Source of the DNA: a bacterium
GTDB lineage: Bacteria > Acidobacteriota > HRBIN11 > JAKEFK01
Assembly: GCA_022616075.1 (NCBI GenBank)
Contig: JAKEFK010000373.1
Span: forward strand, 1-39,797
Length of the DNA: 39,797 nt
Direction: 5' to 3'
Position numbers and translations under genes: made by a program
In this document: positions 25,745 to 33,626 of the stretch, piece by piece
Numbering within the stretch: the first letter of the stretch is position 1
Layout of the letters: each line of letters opens with the position of its first letter
Notes under the pieces: model-generated
Seen by the model: the letters and a program-made list of their open reading frames with translations, nothing else
Databases searched by the model: none
What the model was told of the DNA's origin: nothing

Positions 25745-26209
25745 CTACAAATGGCCCACTGTTGAGTGACAGGATATACAAGAAATTTTTCCCATGGATT
25801 GATCTGCCCCTTCAATCGCCTGAACGATTTCTTCGTGACAACTGCGACACGCCCCTTCTGTTACCTTTCGATTCCGGTCATTAATCTGAATCGGCTCGTG
25901 AAAACGTCCGGTTGTGAAACGAAAGGAATGCCAGAAACCGTTTGAAGCTTTCGTCATATATTTCGGAATCAGGCTATGCGGTGTATGGCAATCATTGCAA
26001 CCGGCTACCGATCGATGACTTGATTTCACCCAACCGTCGTATTGCTCATTCATGATGTGGCAATTTGCGCAGGCCGCAGGGTTATTCGTTAAATAAGAAG
26101 ATCCTTTGGCATAAAGAAAAGTATATGCTCCAAGCCCGACCGCTCCGCCGATCGCTACTGATACCAAAATAGTTACAAAATCCGAAGACTTGAAGAGACT
26201 TTTGAGCAT
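25745..26209 (-). CDS. nrfH: NapC/NirT-family quinol dehydrogenase, tetrahaem
   Basis: This 154-residue membrane-anchored cytochrome c takes electrons from menaquinol to NrfA. It has one N-terminal helix (FVTILVSVAIGGAVGLGAYTFLYA) and four haem motifs: CANCHIM (Met after the first haem, as in NrfH), CNDCH, CRSCH and CISCH. The HRSVAGCNDCHTPHSLIPKY region is typical of the family. It is the first gene of the nrfHA-membrane protein operon. Upstream lies a short AT-rich stretch, then a palindromic repeat at 26253-26306. I found no sigma-54 site here. A TATAAAA-like -10 on the minus strand (about 26230-26237) is the only promoter hint. Confidence 0.9.
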   Translation of the reverse strand: MLKSLFKSSDFVTILVSVAIGGAVGLGAYTFLYAKGSSYLTNNPAACANCHIMNEQYDGWVKSSHRSVAGCNDCHTPHSLIPKYMTKASNGFWHSFRFTTGRFHEPIQINDRNRKVTEGACRSCHEEIVQAIEGADQSMGKISCISCHSTVGHL

Positions 26210-26252
26210 CGGAAAATCTGGCTACCTTTTTATACCATAATCAAAGATGAAG

Positions 26253-26306
26253 GTAGGGCGACGCTTGCGGTCGCCCTGATGCGGTGGGAACAAGCCCCGC
26301 CCCTAC
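26253..26306. repeat. Palindromic intergenic repeat abutting the Usp stop codon
   Basis: AGGGCGAC (26255-26262) pairs with GTCGCCCT (26270-26277) around a 7-nt loop. Outer arms GTAGGGCG (26253) and CGCCCCTAC (26298-26306) also pair. It looks like a dispersed extragenic palindromic element. Its right end contains the stop codon (TAG, minus strand 26303-26305) of the universal stress protein. Confidence 0.65.
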
Positions 26307-27193
26307 TGTGCTAGTTGCGACACGGAAACGGTGATCACCGGAATTTTGCTCCTGGCGACGATGCCGGCTGTAACACTACCCATCAACACGCGTTCCAGTC
26401 CTTTCCGGCCATGAGTTCCCATTACGATAAAGCCGATGTGATGCTCTTCTGAGTAGGAGAGGATTTCACGGACCGGATCACCGATCAATGTCGCCACTTT
26501 TTGATTTCCAACAAGGTAATGATTCTTCAGATCTTTTTGCAGTGTCAGATTTACATCCGTTCCTGCGATTGGCGGAATTGTCATATTTAGAAATGGATAA
26601 ACGCTGTTCAAATCAGTTACAGTTGGCAGATCGATCACATGGATGTAATGAAGATCAGCTTTCAAGAAGTTTGCAAATTCGACTCCGAGAGTCAGTGCCT
26701 TGTAGCTTGTATCCGAAAAATCCGTTGGGATCAGAATTCTGTCGAACCCATGGTATCTTTCATTCGCATGTTCGAAGTCTCGGACCACCATGACTGGAAT
26801 CTGAGAATCGTGGGTAACCTTCTGGACAACACTTCCCAAAAACAATCGACCGACAGGTCCCCTTCCGTGACTTCCCAGTACAATTAAGTCGAAGCCGTTT
26901 TTACGTGCGAAATTTTGTATTTCGTCAGAAATCGACGCCCCCAGAATCAGATGCCGGTCACTATTCGGATAGACGCGTTGTGGGAAGAAATCTTCAAGTT
27001 TTCCGCGGAGATCCGCCTGCAAGCTGGAAGTCGCTACCACGAAAGGAGAACTGCCAAACGGGTATTCGCCCAATGTGGATACGTGAAGAGTTTCGACTCT
27101 CCCGCTGCCGTGCTCCGCAAGACTGATCGCTGCGAGCAGTGCAGCACGGGAAGGTTTTGAAAAGTCTGTAGCCACCAGTATTTTCCTGAACAT
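26303..27193 (-). CDS. Universal stress protein, two UspA domains
   Basis: This tandem UspA protein has about 296 residues. Domain 1 begins FRKILVATDFSKPSRAALLAAI and carries the nucleotide-binding end GSHGRGPVGRLFLGSVVQKV. Domain 2 begins FDRILIPTDFSDTSYKALTLGVEFA and ends GTHGRKGLERVLMGSVTAGIV. Both G-x2-G-x9-G(S/T) motifs are complete, so it is the ATP-binding type. I chose ATG 27193, preceded by GGAGGTGAT; the frame opens 7 codons earlier. It follows the other Usp gene by 25 nt on the same strand and probably shares its sigma-54 promoter. Such proteins typically respond to energy or oxygen limitation. Confidence 0.87.
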   Translation of the reverse strand: MFRKILVATDFSKPSRAALLAAISLAEHGSGRVETLHVSTLGEYPFGSSPFVVATSSLQADLRGKLEDFFPQRVYPNSDRHLILGASISDEIQNFARKNGFDLIVLGSHGRGPVGRLFLGSVVQKVTHDSQIPVMVVRDFEHANERYHGFDRILIPTDFSDTSYKALTLGVEFANFLKADLHYIHVIDLPTVTDLNSVYPFLNMTIPPIAGTDVNLTLQKDLKNHYLVGNQKVATLIGDPVREILSYSEEHHIGFIVMGTHGRKGLERVLMGSVTAGIVARSKIPVITVSVSQLAQ

Positions 27194-27218
27194 GACATCA
27201 CCTCCGTAAAACAATCCT

Positions 27219-28134
27219 TCAAATTAAAGTTAGTTCATGACCCACAATGTCTTGGCGCGATCTAGCAACCAACACCGGGCAAATTGAGTCTGTGACAACC
27301 TTTTTTGCAACACTGCCTAGAAACAACTCTTCTTTTACCTTTCTTGAATGATGGCCTAGCACCACGAGATCGATTTGATTCTTACTCACTATCTTCAGAA
27401 TCTCTTCAGCCGGATGCCCGGATCCTACTAGAAATTTCGCGGTGCACCAGTCTTCTTCGGTTGGGTCCACAAATTCCATAAGCTTGTCTTTGACCCATTG
27501 CTGTTGAGCCTCCCACTCGTTTGCGTGGACTTTTGGCACGGTGTGGAAAATGGTTATTTCTGCCTGATACATCCGCCCAATCTGAAGAGCGAGTTTAGCG
27601 ACCTGGCGGCTGTTCAAATCGTAATCCAACGCGCAGAGTATCTTTTTGATTTCGACGTGGCGCACGTCATCCTCCCGGATGAAATGATGCGTCGGCCGGC
27701 ATACTGTAAGAACCGGCAGCGCGGCCTTGTGCAAAACTTTGTTCGTCACAGATCCGGTAAAAAATTTTTCATGACCGGAAAGGCCATGCGTTCCCATCAC
27801 AATCAAATCGCAAGCCGTTCTCCTGGCTGTTTTGTAAAATCACGTCCGTGGGATTTCCCTGTTCAATGATTTTTATGGCTTGGACCGAATCCATGCTTCC
27901 AATGAAACTGTCCAGCTTTTCTTTCGCATTAAAAATCAGAGCTTCGTGAACGGTCTCTACATAATCTCCTTGCAGATAGCTGATCGTCTGTGAAAGGTCA
28001 GGAATGGAATGACAAATAACCAGCGGCGCATCATTTTCGTGAGCAAGCACAACAGCGTAACGCAAGGCCAACGACGAATAGTCTGAAAAATCCACCGGGC
28101 AAAGAATTTTCTTGAAGACCCTCATGGAAGACAT
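27219..28134 (-). CDS. Universal stress protein, two UspA domains, frameshifted
   Basis: Two open frames make one tandem UspA protein of about 304 residues. Domain 1 runs from FKKILCPVDFSDYSSLALRYAV to NPTDVILQNSQENG. Reading then shifts at about 27811-27816, where an extra T in a TT pair is the simplest cause. It resumes CDLIVMGTHGLSGHEKFFTGSVTNKV, the end of domain 1. Domain 2 starts KKILCALDYDLNSRQVAKLAL and ends LGHHSRKVKEELFLGSVAKKV. The start is ATG 28134 with GGAGGAA just upstream. The ATG at 28161 lies inside the sigma-54 element and is not usable. The break may be a sequencing error, because both halves remain well conserved. Confidence 0.8.
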
Positions 28135-28156
28135 CTTTCCTCCGTTTTGTTGATTG

Positions 28157-28172
28157 AGCAAATGGCGTACCA
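28157..28172 (-). promoter_or_regulatory. Sigma-54 promoter candidate for the usp pair
   Basis: The minus-strand TGGTACGCCATTTGCT matches TGGCACGNNNNTTGCW with one difference (T for C) and correct spacing. It ends 22 nt before the chosen ATG at 28134. Confidence 0.65.
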
Positions 28173-28195
28173 GAGCTCTGGCAGGCTGTGCACCT

Positions 28196-29059
28196 TCATC
28201 CCCTTAAGCCGGAGTGACAGATTGTCGAGTTTGTTGACAAATCGGCCATCTTGTGCCGGATTCTATTTTTGCCCGAAGCTTTTGCCGCATACATCAGACG
28301 GTCAGCCTCCGTCAACATCTCCTTGACCTCAGGAAAATGCTCTACATAGGTCACGGCGCCAATGCTCAGCGAAATATTCCAATGTTTATCCCGCATTTGC
28401 TTCTTCCAGCTCTCCTGCAGTTTGTGAATCGCAACCTGTCCCGATTCGAAATTAGTCTCCGGTAATAAAACTACAAACTCATCTCCTCCAATACGCGCAA
28501 CCGAATCGGAGCTTCGTATATTCTGTTTGAGCACTGAGCCGACTTCTTTCAAAAGGATATCTCCAATATCGTGGCCTGAGCGATCGTTCATTTCTTTAAA
28601 ATCATCCAGATCAACGTAGGCAATGGTAAGCGGATGTTTGTGCCGAATGGCTCTTTCTCGCTCTTGATTCGCAGCAGCTAAGAAGACTCGCCGGTTCGGA
28701 AGCTCTGTTAAAAAATCAATCCTGGCCGACGCTTTTTCCCGTTCCAGATTGGACTTCAATAAAGAAATGACAATGGAGATGCCTATGAAAAAGGAGAGTC
28801 TCAATGCGGCATTCCACAAGACAATAAAGGGCTCCCATTGCGTCAAGCGAAGATCCACGATCATCCATGCGAATACAGAAGCGCAGCAGAAAACAATCCC
28901 CACAGTTGGACCGGCCAGCCACGCACCGAAAAAGATCGGCACGGCGTAGAAAACGTAAAGAGAAACCTTCTGCGCGGTGATCAGGTCTGCGTAACCGATC
29001 AAGCCGATCACCGCGCAACCGAAAATCAAAATGCTCCATCTGGCGAGCACTGTCTTCAT
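28196..29059 (-). CDS. Membrane-bound GGDEF diguanylate cyclase
   Basis: This 287-residue protein has an N-terminal membrane domain of about four helices (SILIFGCAVIGLIGYADL, VFYAVPIFFGAWLAG, TVGIVFCCASVFAWMI, LSFFIGISIVISLL). A GGDEF domain follows from about residue 115 (DFLTELPNRRVF). The active motif is intact (VARIGGDEFVVLLPE), with an RxxD inhibitory site (RSSD) five residues before it, so it should make cyclic di-GMP and be product-inhibited. The start ATG overlaps the alcohol dehydrogenase stop (ATGA), making it the second gene of that operon. It may sense a membrane or small-molecule cue. The last residues after KNRIRHK look like unrelated tail. Confidence 0.87.
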   Translation of the reverse strand: MKTVLARWSILIFGCAVIGLIGYADLITAQKVSLYVFYAVPIFFGAWLAGPTVGIVFCCASVFAWMIVDLRLTQWEPFIVLWNAALRLSFFIGISIVISLLKSNLEREKASARIDFLTELPNRRVFLAAANQERERAIRHKHPLTIAYVDLDDFKEMNDRSGHDIGDILLKEVGSVLKQNIRSSDSVARIGGDEFVVLLPETNFESGQVAIHKLQESWKKQMRDKHWNISLSIGAVTYVEHFPEVKEMLTEADRLMYAAKASGKNRIRHKMADLSTNSTICHSGLRG

Positions 29060-30120
29060 GGCCGGATTGCCACCTTCAGGACCCCATCCAATCTTTCGCT
29101 GAACAATTTGTACGCATCATTGATCCGGCTTAACGGGAAATTGTGGGTCAACAAAAGCGATGGATCGAAACGTTTTGCCTGAACGATGCTTAACAAACGC
29201 CGCATCCTTTCTTTGCCACCTGGACACAAAGTCGTGACGATTCGATAGTCTCCAATACCTGCGCCGAAAGCCTGATAAGGCAATTCCAATTTCCCTGAGT
29301 AAACACCCAGGCTTGAAAGTATTCCGCCTGGACGCAAACATCGCAAAGAGCTTTCGAACGTCTGCTGTGTACCCAGTGCCTCGATCGCAACATCTGCTCC
29401 GCCTTCGGTAAGTCGTTTCACATCGGGAACAACGTCCGTGTGCCGATAATCAAGAACGACATCCGCTCCAACTTTCTTAGAAATAGCCAACCGATTCTCA
29501 TCGCCATCCACTGCGATGATCAAAGAAGCTCCCATTAATTTGGCGCCGACTGTTGAGCAAAGTCCGATGGGACCTTGCGCAAAAACTACAACGGAGTCAC
29601 CAATCTTGATTTTTGCCGACTCTGCGCCACTGAAGCCCGTTGACGCGATATCTGCGAGTAAGACGGCTTGTTCATTTGTGACGTTGTCAGGTACTTTTGC
29701 AAGGTTGGCCTGCGCATAAGGGACAAGGAGGTATTCCGCTTGCGCTCCATTGATCGTATTTCCAAAACGCCAACCACCAAGCGCTTCGTAACCGCCGCCA
29801 TGACCACATTGCGAAAGGTGACCTGACAAACAAGCTCGGCATTGTCCACACGGTGTGATTGCGCCTACAAGAACACGATCTCCTACTTCGTATCCCGTGA
29901 CGCCCGGACCAAGTTCATCTACAATTCCTACAACTTCGTGACCAATAATAAGCCCAGGCTGAACCCGATATTCACCACGCATGATGTGAACGTCGGTTCC
30001 GCAAATGGTTGTTAAACTCACCCGAATCACCGCTTCCCCAAAACCGGGATGCGGTCGCGGAACTTCTTCCACGCGAAGATCATTCACTCCGCGAAATACT
30101 GTTGCAAGCATCTTTTCCAT
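29056..30120 (-). CDS. Zinc-dependent alcohol dehydrogenase (secondary-alcohol type)
   Basis: This 354-residue medium-chain dehydrogenase carries a catalytic zinc site TTICGTDVHIMRGEY and IIGHEVVGIVDELG, and structural zinc cysteines CGQCRACLSGHLSQCGHGGG. The Rossmann segment is VVVFAQGPIGLCSTVGAK. LGGWRFGNTINGAQAEYLLVPYA resembles the NADP-linked secondary alcohol dehydrogenases of anaerobes. It starts at ATG 30120 (GGAGG-like AACCTCC on the plus strand just upstream). A sigma-54 site lies 25 nt further out. It is co-transcribed with the GGDEF gene. The substrate is unknown; the setting with stress and acyl-CoA synthetase genes fits fermentative redox balancing. Confidence 0.85.
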   Translation of the reverse strand: MEKMLATVFRGVNDLRVEEVPRPHPGFGEAVIRVSLTTICGTDVHIMRGEYRVQPGLIIGHEVVGIVDELGPGVTGYEVGDRVLVGAITPCGQCRACLSGHLSQCGHGGGYEALGGWRFGNTINGAQAEYLLVPYAQANLAKVPDNVTNEQAVLLADIASTGFSGAESAKIKIGDSVVVFAQGPIGLCSTVGAKLMGASLIIAVDGDENRLAISKKVGADVVLDYRHTDVVPDVKRLTEGGADVAIEALGTQQTFESSLRCLRPGGILSSLGVYSGKLELPYQAFGAGIGDYRIVTTLCPGGKERMRRLLSIVQAKRFDPSLLLTHNFPLSRINDAYKLFSERLDGVLKVAIRP

Positions 30121-30144
30121 AATTCAACCTCCGGTTTATCAATG

Positions 30145-30160
30145 AGCAAATCCTGCGCCA
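30145..30160 (-). promoter_or_regulatory. Sigma-54 promoter candidate for the ADH-GGDEF operon
   Basis: The minus-strand TGGCGCAGGATTTGCT has TGGC and TTGCT boxes with GG-N10-GC spacing. It ends 24 nt before ATG 30120. Confidence 0.6.
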
Positions 30161-30310
30161 AATTGAGGCGGCCGCTATCCTGCTCATAAACGTTTGTATT
30201 CAAACAGGATCCAAAAGCACACAGAGTTGCAAGAACACTTTCACGTACGACAGATTGTCGGCCTGAATCCTATGCAGATGAATCGGCGAATATTCGAGAA
30301 GTGGCCCTGG

Positions 30311-30826
30311 TTAAATAAAGTGGATTGCTTCTATGATTTTTTGGGCGGCTTGTTCAGCAGAGATACGATCAGAATCCAAGATCAGATCCGCATGTTCCGG
30401 CTCTTCATAAGGTTCTTGCATTCCCGGTACGGTGGCCGCTTTTCCCTTTTGCGCTGCAGCAAAAATACCTTTTGGGTCACGCGCCACGCAAACGTCCAGC
30501 GGACAGCGAACATATATCTCCATAAAACGGGGAACAGCAGTGCGCATTGCATCGCGATATTTCCGCAGATTTGCGGTAGCATCCAGTAGTACATTCACAC
30601 CATGATCCGATAAGACTTTTCCCATATATACAACAACCGAATAAAACCAATCTCTTTCGCTTCGCGAGTAATCCGGTTCAGGGGTTAAAATCTTGCGGAG
30701 CTGGTCTGATTCCAGATGTGCCGTTATGATTCTCCTTTCCTTTAGTTTCTCCAGAAGAAGCCTTGCGATGGTAGTCTTTCCGGATCCGGGTAGCCCGGTG
30801 AGCCAGATCACAAATCCAGGATTCAT
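30311..30826 (-). CDS. Adenylylsulfate-kinase-like P-loop kinase
   Basis: This 171-residue protein of the APS kinase (CysC) fold has the Walker A motif WLTGLPGSGKTTIARLL, followed by HLESDQLRKILTPEPDYSRSERDWFYSVVVYMGKVL and a VNVLLDATANLRKYRD strand. Canonical CysC has LDGDxxR where this has LESDQLR. CPLDVCVARDPKGIFAAAQKG is close to the family lid region. No sulfate-activation gene (CysD, CysN) is nearby, so phosphorylation of APS is the family assignment but another small substrate is possible. It sits alone between the alcohol dehydrogenase operon and a broken multicopper oxidase gene. Confidence 0.75.
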   Translation of the reverse strand: MNPGFVIWLTGLPGSGKTTIARLLLEKLKERRIITAHLESDQLRKILTPEPDYSRSERDWFYSVVVYMGKVLSDHGVNVLLDATANLRKYRDAMRTAVPRFMEIYVRCPLDVCVARDPKGIFAAAQKGKAATVPGMQEPYEEPEHADLILDSDRISAEQAAQKIIEAIHFI

Positions 30827-30892
30827 TTTTCCTACATTCTAAGCCTGGAAGCAATCCATTTTCTACTGATGAACTTTTGTACATTATGTCAC

Positions 30893-31062
30893 AAGCAAAA
30901 CCAACACTATGGCGGATGCGCATCCGATCCACCTTCACCTTGTTCATTTTCAAGTGTTGGACCGTCATCACTCGCTTTGACGGTTTTAGAGAACGCTATG
31001 TCTGGCATTGCCATATTCTGGAACATGAAGATAACGAGATGCGGATTATGGATGTGATCTGA
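30893..31062 (+). pseudogene. Multicopper oxidase remnant (C-terminal copper motifs)
   Basis: Two pieces of a multicopper oxidase C-terminus lie in different frames. The first, TNTMADAHPIHLHLVHFQVLDR, holds the HPIHLHLV copper motif and runs to a stop at about 30978. The second, RERYVWHCHILEHEDNEM, holds the HCH-x3-H-x4-M motif for the type 1/type 3 copper sites and stops at 31062. In complete enzymes about 40-50 residues separate these motifs; here only a few do. So there is an internal deletion plus a frameshift, and the three upstream cupredoxin domains are gone. Confidence 0.8.
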
Positions 31063-31114
31063 AAATTTGAACGGTCACGATTTCAGAATCTTCACCTGAT
31101 CTAAGGTGTCGTCG

Positions 31115-31667
31115 TTACAGGAGTTCGTTGATCCGTTCGGGTGCGAATGTTTCAACCGCGAGCACATTTTTTACGAACCCCAAAAGCTGTTCGCGAATGG
31201 GAATCGCGAGACGCGGGTACCAGACCGGATTTAATAAGACCAGTGAACGCCACGCGTAAAAAGGCTGGACCGTTTTGAGAATTTCGATGTCTTTCGTTGC
31301 ATTTAAATAAGTTTCCCAGAATTTCAAAAACATTTTTTCGAAAGTGGAATACAAAGCGCCGTACTTCTGTAAGGAATGAAAAACATAATTGATTGTCATT
31401 GAAGTTACATCATCGGCCGGTTCCCCCCATTCGCCTCTGGAACGATCTAATACCGTAAAATCCACGCCCTTTCGAAAAAGAATATTCCAGGCATGAAAGT
31501 CGCCATGCACCTGGCTGAGCCTGTGAGTCATACGTTTCAGTTTCCAGCGCCATTTCAAACAAGCCATTTCCACTTGCTGCAAAATTTCTAACGTAGCTAC
31601 CGGATCGTTGTGTGTGTAGAATAGAAGAGAGATACTCTTCAATTACCGCTTTGTTGCCTTGATCCAT
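31115..31667 (-). pseudogene. Aminoglycoside-phosphotransferase-fold protein, shortened and frameshifted
   Basis: The C-terminal lobe of an APH/choline-kinase-like phosphotransferase is clear: the catalytic loop VHGDFHAWNILF and the metal-binding region VLDRSRGEWGEPADDV. The likely start is ATG 31667 (MDQGNKAVIEEYLSS), with TAGGAG upstream and a sigma-54 site beyond it. The frame then breaks within the ACACACA stretch at about 31605-31617 and resumes THNDPVATLEILQQ. Even repaired, the protein has only about 183 residues, so most of the nucleotide-binding N-lobe is missing. It is probably a decayed gene, or a deletion derivative kept behind a working promoter. Confidence 0.65.
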
Positions 31668-31680
31668 GCTGATCTCCTAA

Positions 31681-31696
31681 CGCAAACAGTGTGCCT
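31681..31696 (-). promoter_or_regulatory. Sigma-54 promoter candidate for the phosphotransferase remnant
   Basis: The minus-strand AGGCACACTGTTTGCG keeps GGCAC and TTGC with correct spacing. It ends 13 nt before ATG 31667, which is tight for a normal leader. Confidence 0.45.
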
Positions 31697-31990
31697 CTAT
31701 TCTAGGCTACGTATCAATTCACTGTCTTTTCCATAAACATCATTGCGGAATTGCAAAGAACCATCTGCTTCGACCCAGGTAGTGAAGCAAACAATGTAAA
31801 TCGGAAGTGGTTTTTTTAAGCGGGTCATTTGTGTCTTATTGCTTTTAATTCTGACCGCTAATTTTTCATCCGACCACCCTTCCTCTTCTAAAATCCAGTT
31901 CGCGAGATCCACGGCCCTTTCCACGCGGATGCAACCATGACTGAAAATATTTGCGCACAACGAAAATTCCAAATGGAATTGCTCTGCCAC
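31697..31990 (-). pseudogene. L,D-transpeptidase (YkuD/YcbB-like) C-terminal fragment
   Basis: The reading frame keeps the catalytic cysteine motif FSHGCIRVERAVDLANWILEEEGW. It also keeps the family C-terminus KKPLPIYIVCFTTWVEADGSLQFRNDVYGKD, as in YcbB-type peptidoglycan cross-linking enzymes. Everything before FSHGCIR, including the rest of the YkuD domain and any peptidoglycan-binding domain, is missing. The fragment starts within 20 nt of the CBS gene's stop. It is a remnant and not expected to be active. Confidence 0.75.
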
Positions 31991-32010
31991 TATCTGGTCG
32001 ATTCGTTTTT

Positions 32011-32490
32011 CTACTGCAACCGCGCCTGAAGTTGGCTTGCCCGCGGTTCGCAGATCGTAGCCAGTGTGTCGGTCAGCTCTTTTGTCGTGATCTCCTGCTT
32101 TGTTCCGGTCAGTTCCCGTTCCACTTCTCTGGCCAAGTCGTTGATCGATAGAACTCCTTCGACCTTACCATCAGAAGCAATGACCGGCAATCTGCGGACT
32201 TGATGAAGCCGCATCTCTTCTTCCGCTGCGGCGATCGTGTCGTTCGACGCACAGGAAAAGACTGATTTTGACATAGCAACGGAAACTGGAATTTCAAAAA
32301 GTGCGCGGCCCTGGGTGTAACCAGCCATGCAGATGTCGCGATCCGTAATGATTCCAATCACCTGTTTATTCAGATCAACGACGGGAAGCCATCCAATATC
32401 GAAATCCCACATCTTTTTTGCAGCCATGGAAAGATTATCGTCAGGGACGCAGGTTTCTACCGCTTGTTTCATAATTTGGGAGACTTTCAT
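32011..32490 (-). CDS. Two-CBS-domain protein
   Basis: This intact 159-residue protein consists of a CBS pair. The first is VSQIMKQAVETCVPDDNLSMAAKKMWDFDIGWLPVVD with VIGIITDRDICMAG. The second is VSVAMSKSVFSCASNDTIAAAEEEMRLHQVRRLPVIA with VEGVLSINDLAREVE. CBS pairs bind adenine nucleotides and sense energy state. Stand-alone versions next to Usp genes are common in hypoxia or stress gene sets. It starts at ATG 32490 with AAAGGAGGTGA, an excellent ribosome site. The tail after TDTLATICEP may be altered, because the L,D-transpeptidase remnant begins immediately downstream. Confidence 0.87.
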   Translation of the reverse strand: MKVSQIMKQAVETCVPDDNLSMAAKKMWDFDIGWLPVVDLNKQVIGIITDRDICMAGYTQGRALFEIPVSVAMSKSVFSCASNDTIAAAEEEMRLHQVRRLPVIASDGKVEGVLSINDLAREVERELTGTKQEITTKELTDTLATICEPRASQLQARLQ

Positions 32491-32653
32491 AATTCACCTC
32501 CTTTTCTTAAGGCTCGAAAAGAAATGGCGGCAAACACCATTTCTCGCCAGAGCGGGTGTTGCGAAGAGATAAAGTATCGCTTACGGGTCAACCTTTCAGC
32601 GGCTCTCTCATCTTCTCGCAACGGATTCAGTGTTTACCGCCATATCAAGAGTG

Positions 32654-32669
32654 AGCAAAGAGCATGCCA
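32654..32669 (-). promoter_or_regulatory. Sigma-54 promoter candidate in the 32491-32802 gap
   Basis: The minus-strand TGGCATGCTCTTTGCT matches TGGCACGNNNNTTGCW with one difference. It is about 165 nt from the CBS start, giving a leader of roughly 150 nt. Apart from this and the CBS ribosome site, I see no gene or other structure in the 312-bp gap. Confidence 0.5.
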
Positions 32670-32802
32670 AACAAAACACGCCGACATAGTCGAAGAGTAT
32701 CGTCGGACAGGAGATTCCACCAGATCTCTGTTACGAATCGTGGGACCGACTTTCTGTCGTTTCTTTGACTCTGTGGCATATGGGAATTGCTGATGCGTAA
32801 CC

Positions 32803-33024
32803 TTAAGCAACTTTCGAAATCCGAGTTTTGCTTTTGCGGATGGCCTCGGGTGTTTGCGACGATCTCAGCGCTTGAATCCAACGCAAATCAAACAAGCGTT
32901 TGCAGAATGTCAGATAGCACTCGCGGCTGCAATACACACCATGATTGATCTCGATGAGCCGTCGAGCTTCCTTTCCGCATTCATCGCAAACCATAATAGT
33001 TAATGTGGCCATGGTTTCATTCAT
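32803..33024 (-). CDS. Small zinc-finger protein, unknown function
   Basis: This short protein of about 73 residues has a treble-clef/TRASH-like zinc pattern: MVCDECGKEARRLIEINHGVYCSRECYLTFC, that is C-x2-C, then C-x3-C with a further Cys and nearby His. A basic C-terminal tail follows (AIRKSKTRISKVA). I chose ATG 33024 (MNETMATLTI); ATG 33012 is an alternative and better placed relative to the sigma-54 site at 33039-33054. The frame is open further upstream but overlaps that promoter. I do not recognise a named family. Its own promoter and its place between CBS and OsmC genes suggest a small stress-related or regulatory zinc protein. Confidence 0.6.
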   Translation of the reverse strand: MNETMATLTIMVCDECGKEARRLIEINHGVYCSRECYLTFCKRLFDLRWIQALRSSQTPEAIRKSKTRISKVA

Positions 33025-33038
33025 CCCATATTTAGCTC

Positions 33039-33054
33039 CGCAAAACTCGTGCCG
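33039..33054 (-). promoter_or_regulatory. Sigma-54 promoter candidate for the zinc-finger gene
   Basis: The minus-strand CGGCACGAGTTTTGCG matches GGCACG-N4-TTGC exactly, with mismatches only at the two outermost positions. It lies directly upstream of the small gene. Confidence 0.6.
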
Positions 33055-33147
33055 CTTCTGATCGTGGAAACGGCCGGCCCATTTTTTCGAATCACAGTTG
33101 AGCGCAAATTGCCGTGCACAAGATCTTTTCAACAGATGGAGCGGCCT

Positions 33148-33603
33148 TTACGATGCTTGGATCAGAGGTTCCACAATCACTTCGGAAATGATGGAATTTG
33201 CTATGAAACAACTCTGGTGCGCCTCTTTCAAAAGTTCCTTTGCTCTTTCTATGTCGTGAATCGATTCCACGGCGATGCGAGGTTTCAATGTAACTTTACT
33301 GAACCGGAACTTTCCTTCCACTGATTCAAGAACTCCGATTGCATGTGAAGTGTAGTCAAGCACTGTCAAAGAGTTACGACTCGCAAGGGCCAGAAACGTC
33401 ATCATGGTGCAAGAATCCACAGCGGCGACAAAAAGGTCCTCAGGCGTCCATACACCGGCCTCGCCTTTGAACTCCGGCGGACTCGCTACGCGGAATTCTT
33501 CTTTTCCCTCGGAACTCAGAATTCCCGCGCGCTGTCCGATTTTCACAACATCAGTTGAATAAGTAAAACTGCGTGGTTTTGTTAGGATCGTGGTTTGTTG
33601 CAT
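33148..33603 (-). CDS. OsmC-family protein
   Basis: This protein of about 151 residues has the OsmC/Ohr fold. One conserved cysteine is in the helix VAAVDSCTMMTFLALASRNSL and the second is in AHQSCFIANSI, the pair used for thiol-based peroxide reduction. WTPEDLFVAAV is the usual OsmC lead-in. I chose ATG 33603 (MQQTTILTKP) with CAGGAGAAC upstream; the frame is open 65 codons further but that part is promoter DNA. It is divergent from the acyl-CoA synthetase gene, and both have sigma-54 sites in the 110-bp gap. The substrate (organic hydroperoxide or other) is not certain. Confidence 0.83.
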   Translation of the reverse strand: MQQTTILTKPRSFTYSTDVVKIGQRAGILSSEGKEEFRVASPPEFKGEAGVWTPEDLFVAAVDSCTMMTFLALASRNSLTVLDYTSHAIGVLESVEGKFRFSKVTLKPRIAVESIHDIERAKELLKEAHQSCFIANSIISEVIVEPLIQAS

Positions 33604-33626
33604 ATTGTTCTCCTGAAGCCTGTATG

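Noticed and set aside
30311-30826. A sulfate-assimilation locus around the APS-kinase-like gene
   Set aside because: No sulfate adenylyltransferase, PAPS reductase or transporter genes are nearby, and the substrate motif differs from canonical CysC.
32776-32792. TGGCATATGGGAATTGC as a further sigma-54 site
   Set aside because: The GG-to-GC spacing is 12 instead of the strict 10, and it points toward no plus-strand gene.
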